This document shows positions 32,519-46,300 of a stretch of 64,000 bases of DNA, piece by piece. A model generated the notes under the pieces. The model made no database searches. It was not told where the DNA came from and was given only the letters and a program-made list of their open reading frames with translations. The translations under genes and the position numbers were made by a program. Source of the DNA: Rhypophila decipiens (lineage: Eukaryota; Ascomycota; Sordariomycetes; Sordariales; Naviculisporaceae). The stretch's first letter is position 1; every line of letters starts with the position of its first letter. Location of the stretch: positions 48,338 to 112,337 of the forward strand of contig MU858141.1 of assembly GCA_033297075.1 (NCBI GenBank). The letters are read 5' to 3'.

Positions 32519-33443
32519 TCTGAAGGTGTGATTCTACAAGGATGGGAACCCCTATCCCAAGCCGGGAGGGCTTCAAAATACTGAGACTTTGTACAGAGTA
32601 TGTACAACAATATGGGGTGAAAAGATTGTGATATGTCGAAACAATGGTCAAGGAGATTCTCCGGGAAGTTGCGTGGCCTGGGGAGGGGTCCCTTTTCTGT
32701 TCCCTTGCTCTGCGAGTCTGCCGACACGTCAGCACGGGGAGGCGTGACGTGGGAAACAGAATTGAGTCCTCCATTTACCAGCCTCAAAGACGGGAGTCCT
32801 CCAGACGTGGAATTGAAGCCACACCTCGCAGCCACAATAGGCTCGGAGGAACAATCACACCGTGCGGAGACTTACCAGTATGAGCTGAGTCCTCAAGCAC
32901 ACTTGGCCGGATTTGGAGAGTCATCCAGCAGCTTCACAGTTTCAGAGTCAAGCAACCTCGCTTCGCTGGGCTGAGTCCCATTTAACGGCGCAAATCAATA
33001 CAGCTACTCCGTACTTATCTTTTTACAGGAACTCTTTCGGCGTAATATAAACATCCTGCCCAGGCTAAAGTTAATCCAGTTAGATGTTGTCGAGGATCGC
33101 TGATCAACTAGTCCCAGAGATAACTTCAGCCAAGACTCGGAGACTTTACAAGACCAAGTCAATGCTGCGGACTCATGGCAACTAAGGTGATATGTTCCTT
33201 CTGACAACTGAGTCCTCATGGCCAGATAATGGGATAAAGATGGATATACATATATGTAGAATCTCTAAACGTCCGCAGTTCGTTTTGTGTATATATATTG
33301 GAGTATAGGAGACATATCTCTGCTACCATATCTGTGATTCGAGACCAAGCAATTCGACGATAGTCGGAACAGTCTGTATACACAGTCAACTTTATAGAGA
33401 TTTTAAACTCCATCTCCCACTTGCATAGCAGCCCAAGGGAAGA
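32519..33443. other. Intergenic or unresolved 5' region of the zinc-finger gene
   Basis: About 0.9 kb between two divergent genes. It should contain the missing 5' exon or leader of the zinc-finger gene and the promoter of the small gene starting at 33444. No other feature seen. Confidence 0.45.
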
Positions 33444-33868
33444 ATGCCGAAGTCTACCACAAGCTCACTCGAAGTCAACCTTGACAACACAGTGTACGTC
33501 CCCCCTTGATCCTCCGCCCAGACAAAGCTTGCCTGTGCCAGTATCGTCACTAAGACCTATCTAGGGAGGATATGCAGCAGAGTGAAAGAACATTTGGAAA
33601 ATCATCACGTCGCCAGAGAGAGGATTCGACCCGTTTAGCAGTCATCGAGAAGCACCAAGGTGGAGGCGGAGGAAGAGGTGATGAAGAAAGGAGAATAGTG
33701 ATGGATCAATATCACGAATCCATGTCCGGAACCTTGGCCAGTCGCCTTGTTCAAGCCTCGTGCAAATCAAGTTTAGAGGAAAAGGCTACATGTATTGACC
33801 GTGAATATCATAAAGGACGGGTGGCAGACGAGCTTGCGAGGTTCGAACAAGTATGGGGACAGAAATAG
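33444..33868 (+). CDS. Small hydrophilic two-exon protein, unknown
   Basis: Exon 1 33444..33493 (MPKSTTSSLEVNLDNT) joins exon 2 33565..33868 across a 71-nt intron with GTACGT donor and TCTAG acceptor; the junction codon is Val and the frame continues VEDMQQSERTFGK. The 117-residue product is charged, with a basic patch (KSSRRQRED), a GGGGGRG run, and a long predicted helix in the C-terminal half (EEKATCIDREY, ADELARFEQVWGQK). No signal peptide, membrane segment or known domain. Exon 2 alone begins with a convenient in-frame ATG at 33572, so a simple frame scan would truncate the protein. It is divergent from the zinc-finger gene, about 1 kb away. Confidence 0.55.
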
Positions 33869-36800
33869 TACCCGAGGATTAGATACCTCGTGAGCAGGAG
33901 GAGTGGTGTATGTGGCATGGTATCTTGGTGATGATCACAAATGATCTAAGCTGGCCTTCTGTTTCTCATCGCTCCTCAAACCCCAAGGAGCCGAAGTTAG
34001 GCATATAAGCTTGGGAGAATGTAAGTTGTTGACACTGTGCTCATTAGCCTCTTGGGACTTCCCGAAGACACTGAATAACCGATATCTCTTCCCAGAATTA
34101 CTAGTTAATTCCATGTCAGTATAAACGGGTTCTCGGTGGTCGAACGCCTGTATGATGTTTGCCGGTATTGATATGTGATGATAGTCCGCTGCTTTAATTA
34201 ACACTATCTAGAAAAGATCCTAAGGGTACCGTTACAAGCGTGATGCCAGCTTGAGGGGCAAAGGAAATGGCTGTAGTGATAGCGCAAAGCCCCGGAAAGC
34301 TTCGCTATCCTTGGAAAAGCAAGGACGGCTAGCCTTAGTGTAATAGTGTTGGTACTCCTGTTAGTGCCCACGATGTAGCACAAGGGCCCAACGGAGTGAT
34401 AACGATAGGAGAGGATATAGTCTGGAAGATGCATACCAGTACAAAGCAAGTAATTACATCCGCGCCTGAATTTGGAATCTTGCGAGTCACGTCTAGTCAA
34501 TTAGAAGGAAAGCCGTCTTGTCTATCTCCGTTGAATTATCATGAGAGCTGTGATATTGAGTTTAACTCTCGGTTTCAGTACTACTACAGGATGGAACAGG
34601 CTTCTACAGTACTCCTTGAATTCCACCTTTTCCACATGAAAGATATCCGAGCAATTGTCATCATACGCTCATGGAGAAGAACATGGCAAGAATCCCCACC
34701 TATGTTGATATCTCATAACACCGGTAGCTTATCCAAGTCATCGAGCATATATCTACAGTAGAAGCGGAAGATGTCTCGCACAGCCTGCCACCGGGTGTGA
34801 TAGCCCAATAGTCCACCCAGAGTTGCACTATCATCTTCAATTCTACATACTTTGCATATCGCGCATTCTGGCGGAGCTATTTGTGTCTTGCTTTTGACGA
34901 GGAATCTAGCCCCGGATTCGTGGAGGCCTGGAAGAAAACCTTGGACATATCTACTCCATTTGCAGTCTCAAGAAGTGCGCCCTTTTAGAGATACATGAAA
35001 GAGATGATGTGACATTATCATACACCTTGAGGATGTCTGTTCTCTGCAACTTACATTAGCAAACACACTCGCAGCATTTATATACCGTCTGGATACGAAA
35101 AGAAAAGCATCGTATACGTGTAGTGTCAGCTAGCCTCGTCGCACCCCAGCCTATCGAACCACCTGAGAACAACATATGATCAGTTGCCTTGAATCGGGCA
35201 CCCGGGGCTAAGCTAGGCGTCCAATCTTCACGTAGCTGGTGGTTGCACGACATAGCTGCGTCGGAATATCGACGATCCGGAAGGCTCCAGAGCTGGTTTC
35301 CTTCTTCACTGCTTCCAAGTTCCAGAAACGGCATGGCCAAACTAAACGTGCGGGTGGGTGTGGACGGGAAGAAAACCAGCTTTGCAGTTGAGTTGGACGG
35401 ATGACGGTTAAGGTAACACACCGATGCACCAAGGGACTAATAGATTCGTCAGCTGTTGCTTTTTCTGCCGCAGCTCTGCAGCCTTTATCTTGTTCTCAGC
35501 TGGTACCATGATTCCATTGTTGTGAGGGTGTGTTCAATCACGCAAACATGGACTCATGAGTTTGAAGAGGACCAGATAACAATAAATGTCCCGCACGGAA
35601 GAGGCGCACCCTAGCTGGCCGAGGTTGGCGACGATAATGATGGATGGATAGAGGCTGCACCTGTGAGAGGCTGTCCCCAATGACTCTGCCCGAAGCCTTG
35701 ATGCACGAAAACCGCAGCGGAAGCTGAGCACAACAGGACTGGATAACAACAACGACCCCCACGGCGAACTCAAACAGATCCCGATCTCTCATGTTCTAGC
35801 ACAATGCTAAGTCGGAAAGACCCTGAAGAGGATGTCACTGAGCAGAAGCCAAAAGTAAAGAGTCCCAACCCTGAGTGTTGGGAAGGACGCTATTGATGCG
35901 GCGATAAAGAGCTTGCAGCCGCGACTCGACCATGATTGGCAAAGGCTATCTCCGCGCTCCTGAAATGACGAACCACGTGTGATGTGGCTGAAGGGGCCGC
36001 GGTGCAAGCGGGAGCTAAAGAAAACGTTAAGCGGTGATATCAGCGGCGACAATGTTGGTACAAGAACATCTCGAACTGCTTGATATCATATCACGGTTGA
36101 TCATCGGCCTGCCTCACCACTGGAAAGTGAAACTGTTCGTGAGAATGTGGTCAGCAGGCAAGGGCTGGGCCAAGCTGCGGATCAACAGGGCGTGGAATTC
36201 GGGAGTTCCTTTGTGGCTCAGTATCACCGAGGCACGGTCAAATTGCAATGGGATCGAATGAGAGCTTTGGGGTTCTGAGCAAGGTGTTGTTGCAAGGCTC
36301 TTGCCATTGTACAGAGAACTTGGCAACATGCACAGGATGGAGGCAAACCATCGGGCTGGGAACTGCACTCGCAAATCCTCACCGAATTTGACGAGGCAGA
36401 CGGGCGGGCATGGAAGTTGTGCGATGGAAGCATCGGGGTCTGGACCGACCATGAATTCCAGGAGCAGGAGGAAGCTGCAGAGCTGTGATACATACAGATA
36501 CCGTTCATGTCGTCAGCCTGTGGCTTGATGCGTTGTCTGGTGGCTGTTGACAATGTGTGGTGAATGGATCAAACTGGAGCTGGAATGCCGGCCGTTTGGG
36601 TTGGATTTGGAGTCCTTGCATATGATATTGGCATTGCAAAGGTGTTCCAGTCATGTTCTGGTTGGGTATATGCAAGATGATGACTCCCAGAGCGAACAAT
36701 TGGGAGGCATGCATGCCAGGTCTGCAGAATGCCAATAACCACAAGAAGTCGGATGGGAAGGTATTGCACTTGAAGGGGTCTGTCTGAACAGGTTCCCCGA

Positions 36801-38875
36801 GATCTCGAAGGGGTTGAAAGGGGAACGGCCTGGATCCTGTCGGTCGTTGGGGACCATTGTTATCGACCTCATCCTCCCATGCTTGTCGGGGCGGGTCATA
36901 GTTGCCAAGGGCTCGCGATAGCTTCAACACCTTTGTCGTTCACCAGTGGACACTGACGGCGCTCATGGCGCTCATGACGATGCATGATCGATCGTATGCT
37001 GCCAGAAACCGGAGATGATGAGAGACAATATTGGATCAGCCGCACATGATAAACAGAGCGAGCCAAGCTGTCGAACCATGCAAGTTTTGCGCGCGGTACT
37101 GAAGGAATGAGAAGGTCATGGCCAAACGGTGCAAAACTGCAGGCACTGGAAGAAAAGAAGACTCCGTTTTCACGTCCAAGCACTCGCAATGCCACGTCTT
37201 TTCAGGAAGTGTCCCTGCTTGGGCGAACCGCCTGCACAAAAAAGGATGAAGCCGCTATTGATGCGCCTAGCGAAACTGTGGAAATTAACACGCACGAGAA
37301 GGGGGGAAAAGGGAAAGGAGCAATCGCGGTGACCTTTGCCCAGCTTTCGGAACACCCCACTGCCCATTAGCTGCAAGAGGAAGGTCGGTCTGCGCTAGCA
37401 AGCAGGCACTTCCTATCTGGGTTAGATAGCTGTTCAGGTCAGCCATCTGCAGGTACAGGGATTACCCGCGACATGGATTGGCGCCACACAATCATCACAT
37501 CGGCCGCTGGCTTACCGACCCATTCGGGCAGTCGGCTAGCAGCCCACTCTAACCCACCTGGGAAGTGATTGATACCCGCTGGACATTGCACTGAATGGTA
37601 TCCGTACCGTACGGCAGCCGAACAGCTCGTATTCACGGGTACCATCTGAAAACAATTCATGCAACACTCCGACAACAAACGCCCTATCGAAACGCACAGA
37701 GCCTGTGTCCACAAATGCCATGCCTTTTTGGCCCAATTTGCACATCTTTCAGCTCCCGCTCAGGAGGCCGTCGTGGAAATTTTATCGCCGATTGCAAATG
37801 CCAGCCCCAGCTGTTGCCCCTTTTGATTCCGAATTATCGAAACTCGGACTGCGAGACTGAAATTACGGCTTGTTTGAACGGCAATGAGAGGACTGTATCC
37901 AAACAGGATCGGTAGAGTTGGCCGGACTATGATAGTGTGCTGGAAACAACCACCGGTTCTTGCCAAAGATCAGCAAACAGCGGGGCAGTAAAAAGTGATG
38001 ACAGCTTGACAGGCAATACAGGGTAGCTCTGGGTCGTTGCTGCGGGTAGCCTGGTACAAACAGTGATGGCAGAGAAAGAACCCCCGGCGAATGTCACTGT
38101 TCTGAGAGGAAAGCGACCCGCCCAAAATCGTGTAACCCCTCGCCCCTGCCATTCTCATCGCCGCTAGCCGACCCTTTTCGCTAGACTGGCAGGCCCTGGA
38201 GCAGTTGGCACCCAAGGCCAGTGGGCCACCCCTCCCGGTTCTAGGCGCACCCCAGGCAAAGGTGGGCAATCCCAGCTCTCCACGGCCAGCGCTACATCGA
38301 GTTCCACGGTCCACCCGATTGTGATCCGTACCGGTATTCCTCCCCCCTTTCAAGACCCAGGAGAACCTCTGCACTGGACTGGCACAATTGCACCACTTGT
38401 CCAAGTTGTGCCTTGCTCGTGTCTTTCCTCAACTTCTTCTTTGACTCTGGGGCCTGTCTCTCGCTTTTTTACCAGTTGCCGATCATCCCACGCTCGGCTG
38501 ACACGATCTTTTCCCACAGTTCCGGGACCCCAGCCGTCACTTTTTCTTTTTTCCCATTCTGTGGAGGTGAACTCTTTCGAAGCTTGCCTGACATCTCGCC
38601 GATATTCCTTCACCCACCGCCGACACTCGCTTTTTCTTTTACTGAAGAGAGACATTGCTCTCAGTAATATCCCAATTGGTAACTCTTGCAGTGACCCGTG
38701 CAACTCTCACGAGTCGGCACGAGCGAGCGCAAATCTCGCCAGCTCGGGTGCTTGTACCGAGCATATCGAGCACTGCCAAGGCGAGCAACAGGTCGTTATC
38801 TGACCTTGCTTCCGCCACCCACAGCCACTATCTCCTTTCTTATAACCAAAGGGCTCTCGCTGGGACGTCTTCGCC
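33869..38875. other. 5.0-kb stretch without a convincing gene
   Basis: Both strands show only short frames without domains. The last 500 bases before 38876 are pyrimidine-rich and are probably the promoter and leader of the GH16 gene. A 121-residue plus frame at 34396..34761 is not protein-like enough to call. Confidence 0.5.
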
Positions 38876-40395
38876 ATGGATAACGAGCAGTCCTACTCAT
38901 CGCAGGGCTATTACGGCCGCCCACACGCAGGTATGCCTTCCGCTGCGTCAACCGCTGTTCATACTCCCCAAAGACCTGGGTCTCCCAACGACTCGATCGG
39001 GCGCAACCCTTTCGGTGACGGCGTCGAGTCTCAAGCATCACAACGGACGGGCAATGGCAACCCCTTCCAAAGTCCGGCTGGGTCTCGGCCGCCCAGCAGC
39101 TTCGAGTCGTCCTCGGCTATGGGCCCCCGCTACGAGCCACAGCGGTATTTCCACTCTCGCCGAGTGCGCAAGGGCGAGGTCGAGAAGCCTTGGTTGGACA
39201 AGGTCGACCCCAAGGAGAAATGGGTCACCATCCTTCCTATCATCGGTATAATCGTCGGCTTGGGGATATCGGGATTCCTTGTTTGGGATGGTATCCGCAG
39301 TGTCGTCAAGCACAACTACTGCGAGGTGCTTGTGGACGATTTCTCACAAGGTCTCAGATCAGATATCTGGTCAGCCGAGATCCAGGTGGGAGGATTTGGG
39401 TATGTTTACCTGTTTTCGATTGTGTTCCCATTTCGTCCGTGTTAACAAGTCATCACAGCAACGGCGAGTTCCAGAGAACAACTGAGTTGAATGGCCCCAA
39501 TGTTTTCGTCGAGAACGGCAACTTGAAGATCAAGGCCACACTCGAGGATGATGCTAGGATCCTCAAGAACTACAAGATTGATCTCCTCAAAGACAAGACT
39601 TGCACGGCGACCGACCAGGCGTCCTGTATCGTAGCGACCAACACTACGGCTGGAAACTCGACCATTGTGCCGCCGGTCTTGTCGGGCCGTATCACAACAA
39701 AGAAGAGCGCCAACATCAAGTACGGCCGTGTCGAGGTGAGGGCCAAGCTCCCCGAGGGCGATTGGCTCTGGCCCGCCATCTGGATGATGCCCAGGGACAG
39801 CAAGTACGGCCCCTGGCCCCAATCTGGCGAGATCGACATCATGGAGAGCCGTGGAAACAACTATACTCACCCGCAAGGTGGCAACAACATCGCCTCGTCT
39901 GCGCTTCACTGGGGCCCCAACCCCGCCAACGATGCATTCTGGCGCACCAATGTGAAGCGTCAGGCCCTGCACACGACTTATTCCAGCGACTTCCACACGT
40001 ACGGTCTTGAGTGGTCGCAGAAGTACCTCTTTACGTATATCGACTCGCGTCTCCTCCAGGTCCTGTACGTCAACTTCGACTCGCCAATGTGGGACCGTGG
40101 CAACTTCCCCCAGGTCGACGCAAACAACAGCTTTGTCCGAAATCCCTGGGACGGGGGCAAATTCAACACCCCATTCGACCAGCCTTTCTATCTCATCCTC
40201 AACGTCGCCGTCGGTGGCACCAATGGCTGGTTTGAGGACCACGCGAACGGCAAGCCTTGGTTGAACGGATCGCCCAAAGCGAAGAAAGACTTTTGGGAGA
40301 AAAGGGACCAGTGGTTCCCCACCTGGAAACAACCTCAGATGGAGGTCGAGAAGGTTTCCATCTGGCAACAGTGTGACGGCGACGAAGACCTCTGA
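38876..40395 (+). CDS. Membrane-anchored GH16-family protein (beta-glucan-active enzyme, probable)
   Basis: Exons 38876..39399 and 39459..40395 (59-nt intron, GTATGT donor, CACAG acceptor) encode 486 residues. The first 118 residues are Ser/Gly/Pro-rich and cytosolic (GRPHAGMPSAAST, RNPFGDG). A signal-anchor helix follows at about 122-144 (WVTILPIIGIIVGLGISGFL), making a type II membrane protein. The GH16 domain fills the rest: GRVEVRAKLP, the LWPAIWMMP strand, and catalytic GEIDIMESRG with nucleophile Glu299, Asp301 and acid/base Glu304 all present. Later landmarks are SSDFHTYGLEWS and FYLILNVAVGG. The fold and motif resemble the laminarinase or beta-1,3-glucan-binding branch of GH16 rather than Crh transglycosylases, which have a different site context. 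A role in wall beta-glucan processing is inferred. Start is the first ATG in a good context. Confidence 0.88.
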
Positions 40396-43300
40396 TCTTC
40401 AGGTCATGTAGTTGTTTTCTTCTTTTGTCACTTATGTGGTGTTATTGGGGTAAATAGATGGGTTGTTTTGGGCACATTCCGAGTCACTTTTTATTTTGTC
40501 GATACCGCGCTTTCGGTCTTTTTCGCACCGTGGATATTTGTCTTTAGTAATAATAACTAGTATACATGATGACTTTTCTTTCTCTGGACATTATCTTGGA
40601 TGGATGGCAACAGTTTGGTTTTATTCGGGTCGACCAGGTTATGGTGATGTGTGAGATTGTGGATTAGGCACAATGTCGGGATGTGGTTGGAATTTCACTC
40701 TTTGGTGGCCATAAGCACATGCCTGTAAATGATGGGGGAGATCTGTCGGGATAATTTGCTCCAATGAAATAATATTGTAATACGCATCACGCACTCTTCC
40801 TTCGAACGTTAAAATTGGTCCTTGGTCTGGTCGAGCAACATCAACATGTCCCGAGTTTCTGGTGTGGTTGCTTGGCTGTTGAAAAGGGCGAGGTTCGCTT
40901 TCTGTCGCAGTGTGATTGCATCATGACGCTAAGAAATGCGGCTCTTTTCGGTCACGTTTCGGGCGTGTGGGTGAGGGCATTATCCGCAGATTTGTCTTGG
41001 ATGTGAAGTCCGATAGGGCGTTATGGTCTCAGGTATCTCTTGCATCGGCTCGAATCTCTGTATTAAAAGTCCTCCAATCTAGATAGATGAAGGATGGGTG
41101 CACCTCGGTAAGATAAAGAAAGTAAGAATGAAGAGCGACCAGGCCGTTCAGCTACATTATGTCCCGAAGTTCAAGCTTCATTTATCCCATGACTCAAGAA
41201 TTGCTCCAGAGCGAGCTGTCTCGTGTCTTGACTTGTGAAATGGTGCTAGTATGTCGGCGTGGCCATCAATATTGAAGCTGCCAAGACTGGCGAGCACAAG
41301 GACGGGAGGGACTTGCAGCTGTATTAAGCCACTGATACGAGCTATACGTTCCGAGACGCACTGGTTTCCTTCTATTTTACATGCTGATACACACCGCTTG
41401 ACCGGGTAGCACCGGTCGGGTGTTCAGAGTCAAGCTTGGTCGGAATGTCTCGAGCTTGGGAGTGGTTTTCGCTTGGTATCACGAAGCCCGAGGCATGCTG
41501 AGGCATCATGCTGGTATCAGCTATCCAGAGTACACCGGTGCAGACCTTTTGTGACCATGGATGTGGTTACTTGCTGCCTTAGATGAGCGAACAGGACAGG
41601 TACCGTAAAATAACACCACTTCAGACGGTGTGGTGGATGGCCGGGAGAGCTCCGGGCGACGGCGAAGCACGGGATCGGGCCAAGAGCTGCCTCTTGTAAG
41701 CCAGGCTGCGGCTGGCGGGACACACCCCCTCTTTTCTACTTCCAGCAAATCCGATAGGAACAGCTGGAGGTTGTGAGTGGTTAGGAGGAGACGAGTCTTA
41801 TTTTGACATACCAACTCCTCCTTTCCTCTCGTCGTTGTGTCCTAGGTTTGGACCTCCCTCCTTTGTTAAACTGAACCAACGATGAGACTGAACATCAAGA
41901 CAACCACGGCGATGACATTAATCCACTGCTGCCATCCTTGGAATGCATTTGAACACGACGAAACGATGATGAGGCGATGGAACGAAGGATGGATGATGCC
42001 GCCGTCACGACTCCCTCCCTGATTTCGAAGCCCAACGATTTGGACGAACAACTTTGCTGCCATCTTTCGTCGAGCAAAACACAACTATCGCCTTGCCTAT
42101 CTCTTTCCTCTTACTAGCCGATCCATGGACTCAAATCTATAAGCAAAGACAGACCGACTTCCGGAACCAAAGCCGTCTCTTCACCGGACTTTGTACCCAA
42201 GGAATCTGCATCACCAACACTCTAGCCCACGTCAAGTCAAAAGAATTCCACACACCGTCTCGCGATCCTGTCTTCTGTGTAATCAGCGCTTCTTCTAGAC
42301 CCGGTCCGCGTTCAACCTCTCAAAGACTGCGTCCCTGACTGAACGACAAACCTACACCCAGCACCCGGGGATCACAACCGAGACGCAACGAAGAGAGTTA
42401 ACTTATCGATCAAAGAGTGCAACAAGGCGCTTAGTTCTATCATACCGGAGCATAAAGTTGCATTCAGGTGCGAAAATGCTATTTGGTCCATGTCTGGAAG
42501 TCGAACGGTTGCCAGTCCAGGAGGTTTCGGATACCGAGAGACGCAAAAAGGGGCACCAGAACACGGATATCATGACCAAACTATCATCACGAAAACAACC
42601 GACTTCTTAATTTTCTTTGTTTACGGATTGCTCTACTATCGAATACAAATCCGATACCCCTTTGTTGGAGCATGTGTTCGTGTTTGTGTTCCCCTTTTTC
42701 TTGTGGTTGTATCAATTCTTTACCCCTTTTTTTTCCGGAGCAACAATAACATCAAACGTCTCCAACAACCTCACGTTCAAATCCCATGAGATCATTCCGA
42801 GCGGTGATGTCTCAGTTCCATTGGAACAAACCTTATACATTTCAAGCTTATTTTGACCTCTTACCATCGTGATGTTAACCAGATCTACACGTGTAGGACT
42901 GCAGGTCTCGCATCTCCAGCGTCATCCAATTCTCGCATTACCAAAAAGTCCCAAACCCCACAGCGAGCATACATAGCACAAGCCTCCAAATAATCTGAAG
43001 AGGCTCAACAGAGACCCGATATTCTGGAGACGTCATTTCATCTCAAGATTCGAACCCTACAGGTGGATACAGCTTTATTACGCCCTGTACTCCGTACCTT
43101 ACCGCCCACTTGAGCCCCAAGTTTCCGACGGAACTGAAGCTCAGCTAGCTAATTCACCTGAATCCGAGAGAATGGGTCCAGATGGAGAGGCGTAATTTTA
43201 TCTGATCGACAAACTATTGAAAACACGTGGGAGCCCTGTGGAACTTGCCGGGGAGCTGCTGTCAAAATTAAAGGTGCTCGGGTTTCGGGAATCTTGATTC

Positions 43301-46300
43301 TTGGGACCCGGACAAGCCTTCAATCGGGGACTCGGGGTTGTTGACGACAACGATGATCCTAGAATCACAAAGGCGGTTTCTTGCCTTTTGGAAAACGTGT
43401 ACACGTGTACCAGTGGCCAACACTTAACAGACAGACTGATGGACCGTACAAGAACACTGTTCGACAAATATCGCCGACAAAGAGGGAATGATAACATGGC
43501 GTCTCACTCACCAACGGTCCGGCTGCTTCCTTGCCCCTCGTGGTTCATCGCCTCCGTGAGGTCTTTCGTCAATGGTCCCACGTTGGCAACAAACAAACTC
43601 GAGGAACTCTCCATTTTGGCTGGAGTGTTACCTACCAAACCCACCCACTCTGCATTGAGTCTGGAGCTTTCGATCCCGAGGCCCGCAGCGAAATCCACAT
43701 CAGCGACAGCCGCACTCCACCGGCGAAATGGTGGTGCCATCTGGATTCTGGTAACTTGGCAGGTGGGGACCGAGATAGGCAATCCCTGCGAGAAGGCCAA
43801 AGAAAACGCTACGGGACGCCATCAAGACGTTAGATATCGCCAAAATCAACCACTACCGATAGAACGTTCGATCAATTCTGGCGTCTCCGTAACACTATCT
43901 TAGTGTCATTCATTGGGCAAGAGCCGGACGGCAACCATCAAAAAGGAGGCCAAGAGACCGAGTCAGTCTGGTCCGACCGTTTCCACCACAGGAACGAATT
44001 CATCTCTCTTTTCGATCAACCTGAACTTGGAACACCGGCGCCGGATCTCGGGGCTTGTTTGGGGCCGGGGCTGTGAAACTTGACAGCAGAGGCGCTGATG
44101 GACGGCGGCTTCAGATCTTCTTCTTTCACGACAGAGATGGTTTTCGGACTCTACGGCGCCACTTGCAGATGATCTACGTCCTCTCAGTCTGGAGAACCAC
44201 CGACCGACGATTCTGGCCCGACGAAACTTTCTGGCGCCTGAAGGGACCAAACCCTTTTCGATATTCCATGCCAAGGAGAAGCCGCCCCGAGACAGCGAAC
44301 TAGGAAAACACACCGTCGAACTTGGCTATCTTTTTGGGGGGTATTCTCGAACACTGGGACAGAATCCACACAAGTCCGTTTTGAGGCGAGATCCTTCGGC
44401 CGGTCGCCCGGTGAAGAATGCCCAGCTTTACATACGGGGTATGTGCTGGATGAATACACCCCCAACGAGGGAGAAGATGCAGCGTATCGCCACGCCGGCG
44501 CAAGTTGCGCGACGACCAGCAAAACCTAACCACTGGTGAATATCTGCCACTGATACTGATACGCCTGACATTGACATCTGTTTCCGCATGTCTCACCAAG
44601 GCCAGACAGCCGCGCGGAAACAATTGATCCATGGATTGTTGGACTCAAAGTGAATTTAGCTTGTTAGGTGCTTGAAGCTACCCCGCCTCAGAGGAAGAAG
44701 CTCGATGAGGGGTTCGTCACTGCAGACACTCCGCCGACAACAACACTTTCCTTTCTGCTGCCAGATTCCTCTTCCGCCATTATTGACGTTGTGATGATAG
44801 TACAAAGAGAGAATAATTGTGGACAGCTGAAAAGTGCAGACAGGTTACTGCAGACTGCAGACTTTTGGTATCGCGCTGCATATATTGGGTCTCTGGTACC
44901 TTCGTATTGGATAGCTGAAGGGTTTACCAACGCAGAGTCGCAGATATGTGCAGCACTTGGGTATACTATCTGCGCAGGATTATGCACATGTAATGCGGTT
45001 GGATGTGATGGGCTCTTCTTTTTGGGACTTGTGCAAGACACGTATACGCTGGAGGAGGTGTTGCTCCAGACCCTTTTCCCCGTTCTGCTCGGATATGCTG
45101 TGTAATTCGGCGTGCCTTGGTTATCAAGCGTTAAGAGATGAGATATAACCAGTTGCTGACTGAGATTGATAGATAGGCCTTATTGCTGCAAGTTTGGGTC
45201 CGATGATAAGGATTTTGAGATGGTGACGGACGGACGGCAAGGGGTCCATCCTGCGATCTCGGTGTGATGCCTTGGAATCTGGGTGCTGAAGGCAGTGACA
45301 ACCCAGATCAGCACAAAAGACCTCCCATCACTCTTTCCAAAGCCGTGCTTTCCGACCTCGTCGGCATCTTGACACGCGAGTTTACGAATCTGTCTAGCTT
45401 TTTCGTCTTGCAGGTTTTGGATCCTGGCATAAAAATGTTTTTCTTGGTTGTCAGCCCTGTTGCTACTCTACTTCCAGAGAAAATATTCTTGTTTCCTATT
45501 CTAGAATATGGATCGAACGGCGGTTCAAGAATACAAGGTGCCAAGGTCAGCATCCCAGCAAGGATTAATATAAAAAGTCGAAGTGTCGGCAGTCAGCACG
45601 GCCGAGGGATTGCTCCGACTTTTAAGTCGTACTGTACAGTCCGCAGAGGGATCAGTCGATCCACTTGATACGAAGGAAGAACTTGGAATTCGCAGAATGT
45701 GCGTGTAAGGAAGGACCGAATATTCCTTCCCGGCCACACATGAGGGTTTCCGGATAATATTCGGTCTACAGGTACGGATGAGGTTGATCGGTCTGATCCG
45801 CCGCCCGGGTATAACGGAGATCTACGGGGGTCTGGCCCGAGCCGTCATCAAGGCCCTAAAACACAACATGGAAATGATCGACAGGTGCGCTGCGGCACCG
45901 ACGACATGGTACCGGGGACCGGCAAAATGCCCTGTGGTCTGGGCATAAAATTCCACGGGCCAGGCGTTCTGATTTCTTTCAGAATAGCCTCACAAGGCGG
46001 CATGTTTTGTATCTTTTCCCGGTCAAGGGAATCTGAAAAAGAGCCTCAAAACGGGTTACCAGGCAGTTAATGCCGTTGTTAAAGATGGGTTTCAGATTCT
46101 CGTCTAGCATTCGGTATGGCGTACGTCAGCAAAACAATTCGCCGACATGGAACCTTGACTCTTTATCTACGTAAGTTATGAAGTCGGGATACGATTCCAA
46201 GAGGATTCCATATCGCTTTCGACAATGACAGCAATCGGACTGTAAAGGCTGTAATGTTCGTGCTGGGCGAGGAACAGCACAGACCGGAGCCCCTGAAAAA

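Noticed and set aside
23589..34005. Shared 15-base string AGTTAGGCATATAAG near 23590 and 33993
   Set aside because: Similarity does not extend beyond the string, so I do not treat it as a repeat family.
43301..43903. 200-residue plus frame and overlapping plus and minus frames
   Set aside because: Three frames compete over the same DNA, none shows a domain or a consistent intron structure.
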